33,437 nt of DNA from Thiotrichales bacterium (GTDB lineage: Bacteria > Pseudomonadota > Gammaproteobacteria > CAZUMV01), in contig DTYI01000087.1 in assembly GCA_012961935.1 (NCBI GenBank), forward strand, positions 1 through 33,437. The letters are read 5' to 3'. Positions 1 through 9,133 of the stretch are shown here, piece by piece. Both the position numbers and the translations under genes were made by a program. A model generated the notes under the pieces. The model worked only from the letters and a program-made list of their open reading frames with translations, ran no database searches and had not been told where the DNA came from. Positions within the stretch are counted from its first letter, which is position 1. The number at the start of each line of letters is the position of its first letter.

Positions 1-84
1 GCACTGTTGATATTATCAGGTGTTCTGATACTCCTAGTAATAATAGTATATCTAGTAAAGTATCTTATAGATAACGCCCCCTAG
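1..84 (+). CDS. C-terminal fragment of a hydrophobic protein (5' end outside window)
   Basis: Frame 1 from base 1 reads ALLILSGVLILLVIIVYLVKYLIDNAP* with TAG at 82-84; it looks like a terminal transmembrane helix. Confidence 0.4.
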   Translation, partial: ALLILSGVLILLVIIVYLVKYLIDNAP

Positions 85-106
85 GATATACGCATATAAT
101 AAAAAC

Positions 107-1237
107 ATGACTCGGATGAAATCATTTTTGACCGGGCACGCCATGGGCACCGAAGCTCGTGAACTGGTGAACACTTGCCTGAGTCAGATCGGTGACATAC
201 CCGATGAGGCCAACCTTGGTTTCATCTATGCGACCGATGCACTCGCTACTGAACTTGAACATATCCTGCATTTACTCAAACAGGCCACCGGCATCACGCA
301 CTGGACAGGCACACTGGGTATCGCCATCTGCGTCACTGACCGTGAAATTTATGACCAACCAGCGCTCGCCGTGATGGTCGGAAGCTTCCCGGAGGATGCA
401 TTTTTACCGCTGGATAACCTGACAAAAAGCGTTGATGGTTTTGTCACAAAACACGCCAACTGGATCGAAAAAAATCAACCTGTGTTTGGCATCCTGCAGG
501 GTGACCCGACCAATCCGGCCACGCCTGACTTGATGGAAAATCTTTCAGAAGCACTGAATGGCGGTTTTTTTGCGGGCGGGCTGACTTCGTCCCAAAGCCT
601 GCAATTACAAGTGAATGGCGACATTGTCACCAACGGCCTTTCTGGCATCCTGTTCTCACCTGATATCAACGTCGCCACAGACCATACACAAGGTTGCGTA
701 CCGATCGGGCCTCGCCACCGGGTTACCGATTCAGACCGCAATATTGTGATCGAACTGGATAATCGCCCCGCCCTGCAGGTACTAAAGGAAGATATAGGTG
801 AAATACTTTCCCATGATCTTAACCGGCTGGGCGGATTTATTTTTGCAGGGCTGCCGATCAAACATTCCGATACGGGTGACTACATGATTCGCAACCTGAT
901 CGGGATCGATTCTGATCGCCAGCTACTTGCGATTGGCGAGATTCTTCAGGCAGACGATGAAATCATGTTCTGCCGCCGCGACGGCAATGCCGCGACGGAA
1001 GACATGCTACGTATGCTGGAAAACCTGAAGACCCGCATGAAAGGCAAGCCGCCCCGTGGCGGACTTTATTTTTCCTGCCTGGGGCGCGGACGCCATCAAT
1101 TCGGAGAAGATTCTGAAGAATTAAAAATGATCACTGAAGTACTGGGAGAATTTCCCCTGGTGGGGTTTTTTGCGAACGGTGAAATTTACCATAACCGGTT
1201 GTATGGATTTACCGGTGTGTTGACGCTCTTTTTATAA
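107..1237 (+). CDS. FIST N/C-domain signal transduction protein
   Basis: 376 aa ORF; FIST-like features (GGFFAGGLTSS, GCVPIGPRHRVTDSDRNIVIELDNRPALQVL, C-terminal CLGRGRHQFGEDSEELKMITEVLGEFPLVGFFANGEI). Confidence 0.85.
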   Translation: MTRMKSFLTGHAMGTEARELVNTCLSQIGDIPDEANLGFIYATDALATELEHILHLLKQATGITHWTGTLGIAICVTDREIYDQPALAVMVGSFPEDAFLPLDNLTKSVDGFVTKHANWIEKNQPVFGILQGDPTNPATPDLMENLSEALNGGFFAGGLTSSQSLQLQVNGDIVTNGLSGILFSPDINVATDHTQGCVPIGPRHRVTDSDRNIVIELDNRPALQVLKEDIGEILSHDLNRLGGFIFAGLPIKHSDTGDYMIRNLIGIDSDRQLLAIGEILQADDEIMFCRRDGNAATEDMLRMLENLKTRMKGKPPRGGLYFSCLGRGRHQFGEDSEELKMITEVLGEFPLVGFFANGEIYHNRLYGFTGVLTLFL

Positions 1238-1248
1238 ACACGATTATT

Positions 1249-1463
1249 CACCGCAAAGCTTCCGCATCCTCGGCAACTGCTCCTGCGTTGCCCTACTACA
1301 GTACATCCTGTACATATGCTCACGCTCCTTACCTACTTCCCTGTAGGCAAAGGCGCAGAGAACGCAAAGATTTCTTGTGTAAGATTCATTTCAGCTTGCA
1401 GCCGAGAGAATAAAAATAAATGACGAAAATATTTTCCTTTGCGCACTTTGCACCTTTGCGGTA
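1249..1463. repeat. Interspersed palindromic repeat: CACCGCAAAG...GCAAAGGCGCAGAGAACGCAAAG left arm and CTTTGCGCACTTTGCACCTTTGCGGTA right arm
   Basis: The right arm (1437-1463) is an imperfect inverted copy of the left arm; the left arm is split at 1258/1347 by an 88-bp insert. Confidence 0.65.
1259..1346. mobile_element. 88-bp small insertion flanked by GCAAAG direct repeats (1253-1258 and 1347-1352)
   Basis: Removing 1259-1346 plus one GCAAAG restores CACCGCAAAGGCGCAGAGAACGCAAAG. The insert has internal hairpins (GGCAAC-N9-GTTGCC; CTACAG...CTGTAG). Confidence 0.5.
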
Positions 1464-1474
1464 AAACAGAAAAC

Positions 1475-2515
1475 ATGCAATACCGAAAACTTGGACAAAC
1501 CGATATCGAAGTCAGTCTTATCTGCCTGGGCACCATGACCTTTGGTGAGCAAAATACCGAAGCGGAAGCACACAGTCAGCTCGACTATGCGACCGAGCAG
1601 GGCGTGAATTTTATCGACACTGCCGAGCTATATGCCATTCCGCCCAAAGCAGAAACACAGGGGCTGACTGAACAATTTATCGGCAACTGGTTAAAGCAGC
1701 GGCAGGATCGAGACAAGCTGGTGATCGCCACAAAAGTGTCCGGGCCTGGAGACGATTGGGTTGGACATATTCGCGGTGGCCCGCACCTGAATCGCAAACA
1801 CATGACTCAGGCGCTGGATGACAGTTTGCGTCGCCTGCAAACGGACCACATCGATCTTTATCAAATTCACTGGCCAGCGCGCAAGACAAACTTCTTTGGT
1901 CAGTTGGGCTTTGAAGCGCACGAAGAAAACAGCGTCATTCCCATCGAGGAAACACTGTCCGTGCTTGACGATTTTGTCGCATCAGGAAAGATCAGGCAGA
2001 TCGGCATCTCCAACGAAACACCCTGGGGTGTACACGAATATCTGCGCCTGGCAGAAAAACGCGGTTGGCCGCGCATCGCAACTGTACAAAATCCCTATAA
2101 CCTGCTGAATCGCACTTATGAAATTGGCCTGGCGGAATTCGCGCCACGTGAGCAAGTCGGCCTGATGGCTTATTCGCCACTCGGTTTCGGTGTCCTCAGC
2201 GGTAAGTATCTGCACGGAAACAAACCGCCCGGATCGCGCCTGGCCCTGTTTGAAGGCTACACCCGCTACACCAACCCGCAGGGTATCGCCGCAACCGAAG
2301 CATACGTAACGTTAGCGAAAGAAAATGGCTTGTCACCCGCACAAATGGCATTGGCCTGGGTCAACAGCCAACCGTTTGTCACCACCAACATCATCGGCGC
2401 AACCAGCCTGGAGCAGTTGGCTGAAAATATTGCTTCGATCGATATTGAATTAAACGAGGATATACTGGCGGGGATTGAGGCAATTCATACCGAACACCCT
2501 AACCCTTGTCCTTAA
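1475..2515 (+). CDS. Aldo/keto reductase (Tas-like)
   Basis: MQYRKLGQTDIEVSLICLGTMTFGEQNTEAEA...DHIDLYQIHWPAR...; the ATG at 1475 is preferred over the ORF-track start at 1439, which lies inside the repeat. Confidence 0.9.
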   Translation: MQYRKLGQTDIEVSLICLGTMTFGEQNTEAEAHSQLDYATEQGVNFIDTAELYAIPPKAETQGLTEQFIGNWLKQRQDRDKLVIATKVSGPGDDWVGHIRGGPHLNRKHMTQALDDSLRRLQTDHIDLYQIHWPARKTNFFGQLGFEAHEENSVIPIEETLSVLDDFVASGKIRQIGISNETPWGVHEYLRLAEKRGWPRIATVQNPYNLLNRTYEIGLAEFAPREQVGLMAYSPLGFGVLSGKYLHGNKPPGSRLALFEGYTRYTNPQGIAATEAYVTLAKENGLSPAQMALAWVNSQPFVTTNIIGATSLEQLAENIASIDIELNEDILAGIEAIHTEHPNPCP

Positions 2516-2518
2516 CAT

Positions 2519-3460
2519 TCAGTTTCTTTTGAGAAATCTACGCCGGGAAAAACCCAACAACGCGAGCGGTAACAGCAACCAGCTGATCGCGCCACCGCCA
2601 TCATCGCCAGCCCCAGTATTTTCTGTAAATGAAATAATCCAGTTACGAAAATTATCAACTCGCGTATAGACGCCCGGAAATTCCGGTAGCGCACACCCCG
2701 TTCCAAAACTGACAACGCCGACCTGCTGAAAAACCCCGCCTTGTTCTGCCATCAACGGCCCACCGCTATCACCCTGACAACTATCTTCTCCGCCATCACC
2801 AAGATCACCCGCACAAATCATGTTACTGGTAATCTGTGCATTCAGTGGTGGTGTTGCACTGGCATACAGGTTAGTACAGACCATCTGATCTACTATCGGC
2901 ACCTGCACCTCAAGCAGATCCAGAGAAGGATTCGATGAGGGAGGAGTAGCATTGGGATCAAATACTGTCGTACCCCATCCCACTACAGTTGACAAACTAC
3001 CTACAGCAGGACTGCCTGTGAATAAAGAGATAACCTGCGCTGGCGCTGGCGCATCCTGAGCAAGTTCCAGCAAGGCAATATCTGAGTCATTCGGTGAGAG
3101 AACTTGATAGCCCGGATGCACAATAATATTGGTAACTGCAATCAAATCGCCTTGTGTTTCAAGATTTGTTGCACCTGTCAAAGCAAACACCTGGCTTGGG
3201 TCAGTCTTGATGTTATCCACGCAATGCGCGGCAGTGAGCACCCATTTACTTGCAACCAGCGAGCCGCCACAGAACTGGGTGAAAAAACCTGGCTGGTTCT
3301 GGACTGGCGCTAACAGGGCAACTGCCGCTGGCCACTCGCCATTATCTGCAAGCTGGCCACCAATAATCCTGGGCTGGATTTCGGCTGATTGCGCAATTTG
3401 AGAAATAAAAAGCAGCAGTATAAGGATGATAAGGTTAATAACAGACTTCATAACAAACAT
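2519..3460 (-). CDS. Secreted S1 trypsin-like serine protease with GlyGly-CTERM-type C-terminus
   Basis: Signal peptide, PR|IIGG activation site, TAAHC, DSDIALLEL, DSCQGDSGGPL triad motifs; tail GAGDDGGGAISWLLLPLALLGFSRRRFLKRN. Confidence 0.93.
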   Translation of the reverse strand: MFVMKSVINLIILILLLFISQIAQSAEIQPRIIGGQLADNGEWPAAVALLAPVQNQPGFFTQFCGGSLVASKWVLTAAHCVDNIKTDPSQVFALTGATNLETQGDLIAVTNIIVHPGYQVLSPNDSDIALLELAQDAPAPAQVISLFTGSPAVGSLSTVVGWGTTVFDPNATPPSSNPSLDLLEVQVPIVDQMVCTNLYASATPPLNAQITSNMICAGDLGDGGEDSCQGDSGGPLMAEQGGVFQQVGVVSFGTGCALPEFPGVYTRVDNFRNWIISFTENTGAGDDGGGAISWLLLPLALLGFSRRRFLKRN

Positions 3461-3557
3461 TCCTCTGCAGAAAGTAGTTTTTTATAACAATCTGCCTTAA
3501 CCAAAGCTGAAGGATTTTATGAAGTCATTCTATCTACAAATAAGACTGACCGCTAAT

Positions 3558-4655
3558 TTATCGGCTATAGCTTTTTTTCTTCCAGATACTTCGACGCAAT
3601 AAACCAGCAAGCATAAGCGGTAATAAAAACCAGTGAATACCACCTCCGCCACCGTCTTCGCCGCTACCTGAACCACTAGTACCTGTCGGAAGCGGTGTAC
3701 CACCTCCTGATCCACCAGGCTGTGTGCCAACACTACCTGATCCACCGCCAGAATTACCTGTATTTTCAGTAAAGGTTTTTATCCAGCTACTAAACTTATC
3801 GACTCGTGTATAAACACCATAAGCATCTGGCAGCGCACAACCATTTCCAAAACTAACAATACCGATCTGCTGAAAAACACTTCCCTGTTGCGCCATCAGC
3901 GGCCCACCGCTATCACCCTGGCAACTGTCTTTTGAGCCAGAAGAAAATCCGGCACAAATCATGTTGTCTGTAATCGCACCACCATAGACAGCGTTGCAGG
4001 TCGACTGCGCCACAACTGGAACTTCCACTTCTTCCAGAATTGTTGGGAAATCATCACTCACAGTATTCATCGGATCGCTGTTATCAAAGTTTTTCGCTCC
4101 CCAACCGACCACGGTCGCCGTCGTGCCAGCATCAGGATCACCGGCGAACAGGGAAATTGTCTGAGCAGGAGCCGTTGCATTCTGGGCCAGCTCCAGCAAG
4201 GCAATATCCGAATCATTGGCCGTTGGATTCCAGGCAGGATGCACAATGATGTTGGTTACCACCATTCTGGTTCCACCAACCAGCAAGTCGGTTGCTCCCG
4301 TCAGAGCAAGTATGCCTGCCGGATTCTTTGGCGTTGTCGTTAAGCTACCCGTATTTAGGTCTGCTTCAACGACGCAATGCGCCGCTGTTAACACCCACTT
4401 AGGAGTTAGCAGTGATGCACCACAAAATTGTGCCTGAAAATTGGCTTGATTGGCGGGAACAGGATTCCCATTAGCATCTATTGCATTACCTGCTTCAACG
4501 GCATCTACGTACGACTTGTTCAGCAATGCGACTGTCGCCGGCCATGCGCCATCAGCCGCTGGCTGGCCACCTATAATTCTCGGCTCGACTTCAGCCTGAA
4601 CCTGCATCAGACCAGATAGAACGAATGTGATGAGTAGTCTGGTATAAAATGTCAT
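3558..4655 (-). CDS. Secreted S1 trypsin-like serine protease with Gly/Ser-rich linker and GlyGly-CTERM-type C-terminus
   Basis: Signal peptide, EPR|IIGG, TAAHC, DSDIALLEL, DSCQGDSGGPL; linker NSGGGSGSVGTQPGGSGGG...; tail GEDGGGGGIHWFLLPLMLAGLLRRSIWKKK. Confidence 0.93.
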   Translation of the reverse strand: MTFYTRLLITFVLSGLMQVQAEVEPRIIGGQPAADGAWPATVALLNKSYVDAVEAGNAIDANGNPVPANQANFQAQFCGASLLTPKWVLTAAHCVVEADLNTGSLTTTPKNPAGILALTGATDLLVGGTRMVVTNIIVHPAWNPTANDSDIALLELAQNATAPAQTISLFAGDPDAGTTATVVGWGAKNFDNSDPMNTVSDDFPTILEEVEVPVVAQSTCNAVYGGAITDNMICAGFSSGSKDSCQGDSGGPLMAQQGSVFQQIGIVSFGNGCALPDAYGVYTRVDKFSSWIKTFTENTGNSGGGSGSVGTQPGGSGGGTPLPTGTSGSGSGEDGGGGGIHWFLLPLMLAGLLRRSIWKKKSYSR

Positions 4656-4764
4656 TTTAGTCCCTGCAATTTCAATTCCGGCTAGATAAATGGCTGCATC
4701 CTACAGTGAAAAACGATGTATTTACAAAAACTGGTTAACAAAAACCTGTTTAAACGGATACAGT

Positions 4765-6000
4765 TCATCGGGCATCTTGGATATATTGTCTCCGAAGCAT
4801 GATCAGCGAAATCAATGTCAATAAAAACCATGGCCCAGTGCTTCCGCTACTGGTCACTTCCACATCCACCTTCACTTTGGCGAGATCCATGCCGTCTTCG
4901 TTATCCGTGACACGCACGGTCAGTTCATAGCTGCTGCCCGGAGATAGAAGATGCGGGTCGACAAGTTTGAGTTCGCCGTTGTCGTTGATCCGAAAGGCAA
5001 GGCTGTCGTTGCCGCCGATGATATCCCAGTTAAGACTATTGCCATCGATATTGCTGGCCTCAAGCTGGGTAATAACTTTATTCGGCAGTGCAAAAATGGA
5101 AACATCATACTGGCTGTCGCCATTTATAATGCGCGGCACTTCATCCACTGATACAGCGCCATCCTTGAAACCATTTATCCATGTAGCGAACCAACTCAGG
5201 CGTGTGTAGACACCATAAGCATCTTTTGCACCACAGCCTTTCCCGAAGCTGACCACGCCCACCTGAACATGTTCTCCTGAGTTATCAGGATTCAGCACCA
5301 TCAAGGGGCCGCCGCTATCGCCGCTGCAACTATCTTTATCTCCGTCTGCAAAACCCGCGCAAAGCATGTTGTCAGTAATCTCTATTTCTAAAAAGCTGGG
5401 TAACAACGAACTATTGTAAGCATCCCTGCATGTACCTTGCTCGATGACTGGCACGTTAACCTGTCTTAATAATTTCGGGAAATCAGAACCAGACGAACTC
5501 TTGTCCGTATCACCCCAGCCGACGACCGTGGCGTTAGGGTAGTTGGGGTCGCTCCCAAGCGGTGCTTCGCTGGCAAGGATATTAATAATTGATGGTACTG
5601 CGACCGGTTCACTCAGTTTCAATAAAGCCAGGTCACTATCGAGGTCGTCCGCATCAAAATCAAAATGCCGGATGATGCGTGACACCGATCTTCTCGTGCC
5701 ACCAGCATCGAGGTTCTGCGTACCTTCGAGCACCAGAAGGTCTTCCGGCCTGTGCGGCGCACCTCGGGAGGCGTCAACACAATGCGCGGCGGTCAGCACC
5801 CAGCCGGGTGCGATCAGGCTGCCGCCACAAAATTGTGCTTTAAAATTACCGTCTGAAACTTTATCGGCTTTTAAAAGTGCAACCGTTGCAGGCCAAGCAC
5901 CAGCCGGTGCTTCATTCCCACCGATAATGCGCGTTTCTGCAAACCCATTTTCCAGAGATAAGAAATAAATCACACACAGTAAAATTATTCTTGTCATCAT
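4765..6000 (-). CDS. Secreted S1 trypsin-like serine protease with cadherin/Ig-like C-terminal domain and GlyGly-CTERM-like tail
   Basis: ETR|IIGG, TAAHC, DSDLALLKL, DSCSGDSGGPL; then NSLNWDIIGGNDSLAFRINDNGELKLVDPHLLSPGSSYELTVRVTDNEDG; tail SSGSTGPWFLLTLISLIMLRRQ. Confidence 0.9.
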   Translation of the reverse strand: MMTRIILLCVIYFLSLENGFAETRIIGGNEAPAGAWPATVALLKADKVSDGNFKAQFCGGSLIAPGWVLTAAHCVDASRGAPHRPEDLLVLEGTQNLDAGGTRRSVSRIIRHFDFDADDLDSDLALLKLSEPVAVPSIINILASEAPLGSDPNYPNATVVGWGDTDKSSSGSDFPKLLRQVNVPVIEQGTCRDAYNSSLLPSFLEIEITDNMLCAGFADGDKDSCSGDSGGPLMVLNPDNSGEHVQVGVVSFGKGCGAKDAYGVYTRLSWFATWINGFKDGAVSVDEVPRIINGDSQYDVSIFALPNKVITQLEASNIDGNSLNWDIIGGNDSLAFRINDNGELKLVDPHLLSPGSSYELTVRVTDNEDGMDLAKVKVDVEVTSSGSTGPWFLLTLISLIMLRRQYIQDAR

Positions 6001-6057
6001 GCTGCTCCTTAATTAATGCGCACGCTTTCATGGACTACAGTAATCTATGATAATTCC

Positions 6058-6864
6058 ATGAACGATTACAGTTTCAGTATTTTGCATTTAATCGACACAC
6101 ATTGTCATCTGGATTTTGAAGACTTCGACGCTGACCGCAACGACGTATGGCAGCATGCGCGTGAACAAACAGTCACCGTGTTAATCCTGCCAGCAACAAC
6201 CTGTGACCGCTGGCCACAGGTAAAGTCCGTAGCTGAAATGGATGCAAATATTTACCCTGCCTATGGTCTGCATCCCTGTTTTATGTCTACACATAAAGAC
6301 GCACACATCGATGAGCTAGCGCTATGGCTGGATCGGGAAAAACCAGTTGCTGTAGGTGAATGCGGACTGGATTTTTACAACGATAAAAGCAATCAAAAAG
6401 CACAGCTTGATTTGCTGGATGCACAACTGGCGCTCGCAAACGAAAGAAATCTTCCGGTGATTATTCATGCCAGAAAGGCGGTTGAAGATATCCTTCAACT
6501 GCTCCGACAGCATCCAGGATCACGCGGTGTTCTGCACAGTTACTCTGGCAGTTTTGAGCAGGCAAAAATATTAATGGATCTTGGGTTTTATTTTGGATTC
6601 GGTGGACCCGTTACCTGGCCACGCTCGACCCGGTTGCAGGCTGTCGTAAAAAAAATTCCACTGGCGCATATCCTGCTGGAAACAGATGCGCCCGACCAGC
6701 CTGATTCGGCACATAAGGCACAACGCAACGAGCCAGGTTTTTTGCCTGCTATTGCCACATTTATTGCACAACTTCGAAAGGAAAGCATCGAAAAATTTTC
6801 TGCACAAACCACAGAAAATGCTAGGATGCTTTTTTCATTACCTGACCACCAAAGGAAAAAATAA
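6058..6864 (+). CDS. TatD family metal-dependent hydrolase/nuclease
   Basis: LIDTHCHLDFEDFDADR, AVGECGLDFY, PVIIHARKAVEDIL, GVLHSYSG, LLETDAPDQ motifs; the ATG at 6058 is a more plausible start than 6016. Confidence 0.9.
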   Translation: MNDYSFSILHLIDTHCHLDFEDFDADRNDVWQHAREQTVTVLILPATTCDRWPQVKSVAEMDANIYPAYGLHPCFMSTHKDAHIDELALWLDREKPVAVGECGLDFYNDKSNQKAQLDLLDAQLALANERNLPVIIHARKAVEDILQLLRQHPGSRGVLHSYSGSFEQAKILMDLGFYFGFGGPVTWPRSTRLQAVVKKIPLAHILLETDAPDQPDSAHKAQRNEPGFLPAIATFIAQLRKESIEKFSAQTTENARMLFSLPDHQRKK

Positions 6865-7379
6865 TGTCTGATAATGCTTACACTCCACCTACTTCAACGG
6901 TCGCAGACCGGTATGGCTCAATGAGCGGAGCTGTCACACCCGGCATTCTTGAACAACTTCGCAGCACGCGCCCCTGGGTTTTGCTCGTCGCAGTCGTGTT
7001 TCTGATCCTGGCCTTACTGATGATTCTTATCGGTGCAGCCATGCTCGCTGGTGGCTCAGCCATCATGGGCGCCAGCCCTGAGATACAGGCTATCGGTGGC
7101 ACAGGCATGATACAGGGCATGGGGGTTGTCTACATTTTGATGAGCCTGTTATTTTACCTGCTGCCTTCAATTTTGCTATTCCGCTATGCTGGCGCGATCA
7201 GCAAAGCTGTCAATTCAGCCGACGCCACAGAAGCAGAAATTGCGATCAGCAGACAGGCCAGCTTCTGGAAATTTGTTGGCATTTTGGTATTGATCGGCAT
7301 CGTACTTTTCGTGGTTGGATTTGTTGCAGCAATCATGCTGCCCGCCATCATGTCAGGTGGCGTACCCGCGACACCTTGA
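6864..7379 (+). CDS. Small multi-pass membrane protein (DUF5362-like)
   Basis: 171 aa, several hydrophobic helices; ATG overlaps the TatD stop region and the stop overlaps the next start. Confidence 0.65.
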   Translation: MSDNAYTPPTSTVADRYGSMSGAVTPGILEQLRSTRPWVLLVAVVFLILALLMILIGAAMLAGGSAIMGASPEIQAIGGTGMIQGMGVVYILMSLLFYLLPSILLFRYAGAISKAVNSADATEAEIAISRQASFWKFVGILVLIGIVLFVVGFVAAIMLPAIMSGGVPATP

Positions 7380-8107
7380 CCCGGGACACTCATGAACGCA
7401 CCCGGCTTCTGCTGGGCGATGAAAAACTCAACAAGCTAGCGGCCAGCCATGTGCTGGTCGCCGGTCTGGGCGGCGTCGGCAGCTTCGCCGCAGAAGCCAT
7501 CGCCCGCGCTGGCGTGGGAAACATCACCCTGCTGGATCATGATCAGGTGGATCCCTCCAATATCAACCGGCAACTGGTGGCGCTCCATTCCACAATTGGT
7601 CAAACCAAGACGGACGTCATGGCGCATCGCATACAGGAAATAAATCCTGACGCGAAGCTCATCCTCAGGAAAGCATTCCTGAAACCTGAGAATATGCCTG
7701 AAATACTCGGTAGCCAGCCATTCGATTTTGTCCTCGACTGCATCGACTCCATCACCAGCAAGGCAGCACTGGTTGTTACTTGTCAGCAACAGAGTATCCC
7801 GATCATTTCCGCGATGGGCGCGGGCGGGCGCACAGATGTCCGCAAGGTTCAGATTTCAAAACTGAGCAGAACACATACCTGCCCGCTGGCCCGGGAAATG
7901 CGTAAACATGTTAAAAGTCTTGACGGCAACCTGAACACACCGGTTGTCTTTTCGACAGAAATACCCGTAAAAGGTACTCCCCACAAACCCGTTGGCAAAA
8001 ATGGCGAAGGCCGACCTCGTTCGGTCAATGGAACCATATCCTATCTGCCTGGGTTATTGGGTTTAATGATGGCGGGATATGTGACTGAAAATCTGATTAA
8101 TCACTAG
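7376..8107 (+). CDS. tcdA: tRNA threonylcarbamoyladenosine dehydratase / ThiF-MoeB-like E1 enzyme
   Basis: RTRLLLGDEKLNKLAASHVLVAGLGGVGSFAAEAIARAGVGNITLLDHDQVDPSNINRQLVA; TTG start overlapping the previous stop by 4 nt. Confidence 0.9.
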   Translation: MTRDTHERTRLLLGDEKLNKLAASHVLVAGLGGVGSFAAEAIARAGVGNITLLDHDQVDPSNINRQLVALHSTIGQTKTDVMAHRIQEINPDAKLILRKAFLKPENMPEILGSQPFDFVLDCIDSITSKAALVVTCQQQSIPIISAMGAGGRTDVRKVQISKLSRTHTCPLAREMRKHVKSLDGNLNTPVVFSTEIPVKGTPHKPVGKNGEGRPRSVNGTISYLPGLLGLMMAGYVTENLINH

Positions 8108-8156
8108 TCTTCTTTTTCACCAATGGCCAGCTTTGCGGTGATGTCCAAACCCCGGA

Positions 8157-9086
8157 TTAACTCACCAACCGACTACCTTCCTGCATACAGAAGTCATGGA
8201 AGGCCTGCGCAACCAGTGACAGCTCCTTGCCCTTTGGATAGACCAGGTACCATTGTCTGCGAATCGGAAATCCTTCCACATCCAGCTCAACTAATGGCCC
8301 CTTATTACCCTCGAGTGTCAGTGCAGTATGGGACAACACTGAGATACCCAGGCCGGCGACAATCGCGTGTTTAATGGCCTCGTTACTGCCCAGTTCAATG
8401 CCGGCATTGGGCGTCAACCCGTACTCTCCAAACAGGCGAAAAACCGCATCACGAATGCCTGAACCCGGCTCGCGCATGATAAAAGGTTCTTTAGCAAGTT
8501 CTTGAAGAGATATTTTTTTCTTGTTAGCCAGAGGGTGATCGCTGTTCGCAATCACCACCAGCTTATTCGGTGCAAAAGGAGATGCCTCTATTTTGATGCC
8601 CTGCGGAAAAGTCTGGCCAAGGATGTAAATATCATCTTCATTTCGCTCCAGCCGTTCAATTAACTGTTCGCGGTTGATGACGTTCAGCGAGACATCGATA
8701 CCTGGATAACGCTTGCTGAATTCGCCCAGAATACTCGGTGCAAAATATTGGGCCGTAGTTAAAGCAGTCAGCCGCAAGCGACCATATTTCAGCCCTTTCA
8801 TTTCAGCAATTTTCATTTCCAGGCGCGAGAAAGCACGGAAAATATCACGGGCAGCCAGATACAACTCCTCACCCGCTTCGGTGAGCTGTGTTTTACGGCC
8901 TACCTGTTCCAGCAGCGGCAACCCCACCGTATCGGTGAGTTTGCGAATTTGCATGGAAACAGTGGGTTGAGTCAGATGCAGCATCTCAGCAGCCTTGGTA
9001 TAACTGCCAAGTTTGGCTATGGCATCAAAAACCTGTAGCTGGCGCAGGCTAGCGTGACGCGCGATATGCTCCAGTTTTTCCATCAA
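8157..9086 (-). CDS. LysR family transcriptional regulator, CbbR/CmpR-like
   Basis: N-terminal HTH LRQLQVFDAIAKLGSYTKAAEMLHLTQPTVSMQIRKL and effector domain typical of CbbR-type regulators (REPGSGIRDA). Confidence 0.88.
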   Translation of the reverse strand: MMEKLEHIARHASLRQLQVFDAIAKLGSYTKAAEMLHLTQPTVSMQIRKLTDTVGLPLLEQVGRKTQLTEAGEELYLAARDIFRAFSRLEMKIAEMKGLKYGRLRLTALTTAQYFAPSILGEFSKRYPGIDVSLNVINREQLIERLERNEDDIYILGQTFPQGIKIEASPFAPNKLVVIANSDHPLANKKKISLQELAKEPFIMREPGSGIRDAVFRLFGEYGLTPNAGIELGSNEAIKHAIVAGLGISVLSHTALTLEGNKGPLVELDVEGFPIRRQWYLVYPKGKELSLVAQAFHDFCMQEGSRLVS

Positions 9087-9133
9087 TCATAATCTATGTC
9101 GACACAATGATTAATTTATAAACCTTTATGACA

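Noticed and set aside
475-861. 128-aa antisense ORF
   Set aside because: Fully antisense to the well-supported FIST gene, with no recognisable domain.
1439-1474. Upstream start for the aldo/keto reductase in the ORF track
   Set aside because: The N-terminal extension MRTLHLCGKTEN is encoded by the repeat arm; family members start at MQYRKLG.
5543-5968. 141-aa plus-strand ORF
   Set aside because: Antisense to the third trypsin-like protease; low-complexity shadow translation.
8123-8374. 83-aa ORF between tcdA and the LysR gene
   Set aside because: Mostly antisense to the 3' end of the LysR regulator with no RBS or domain evidence.
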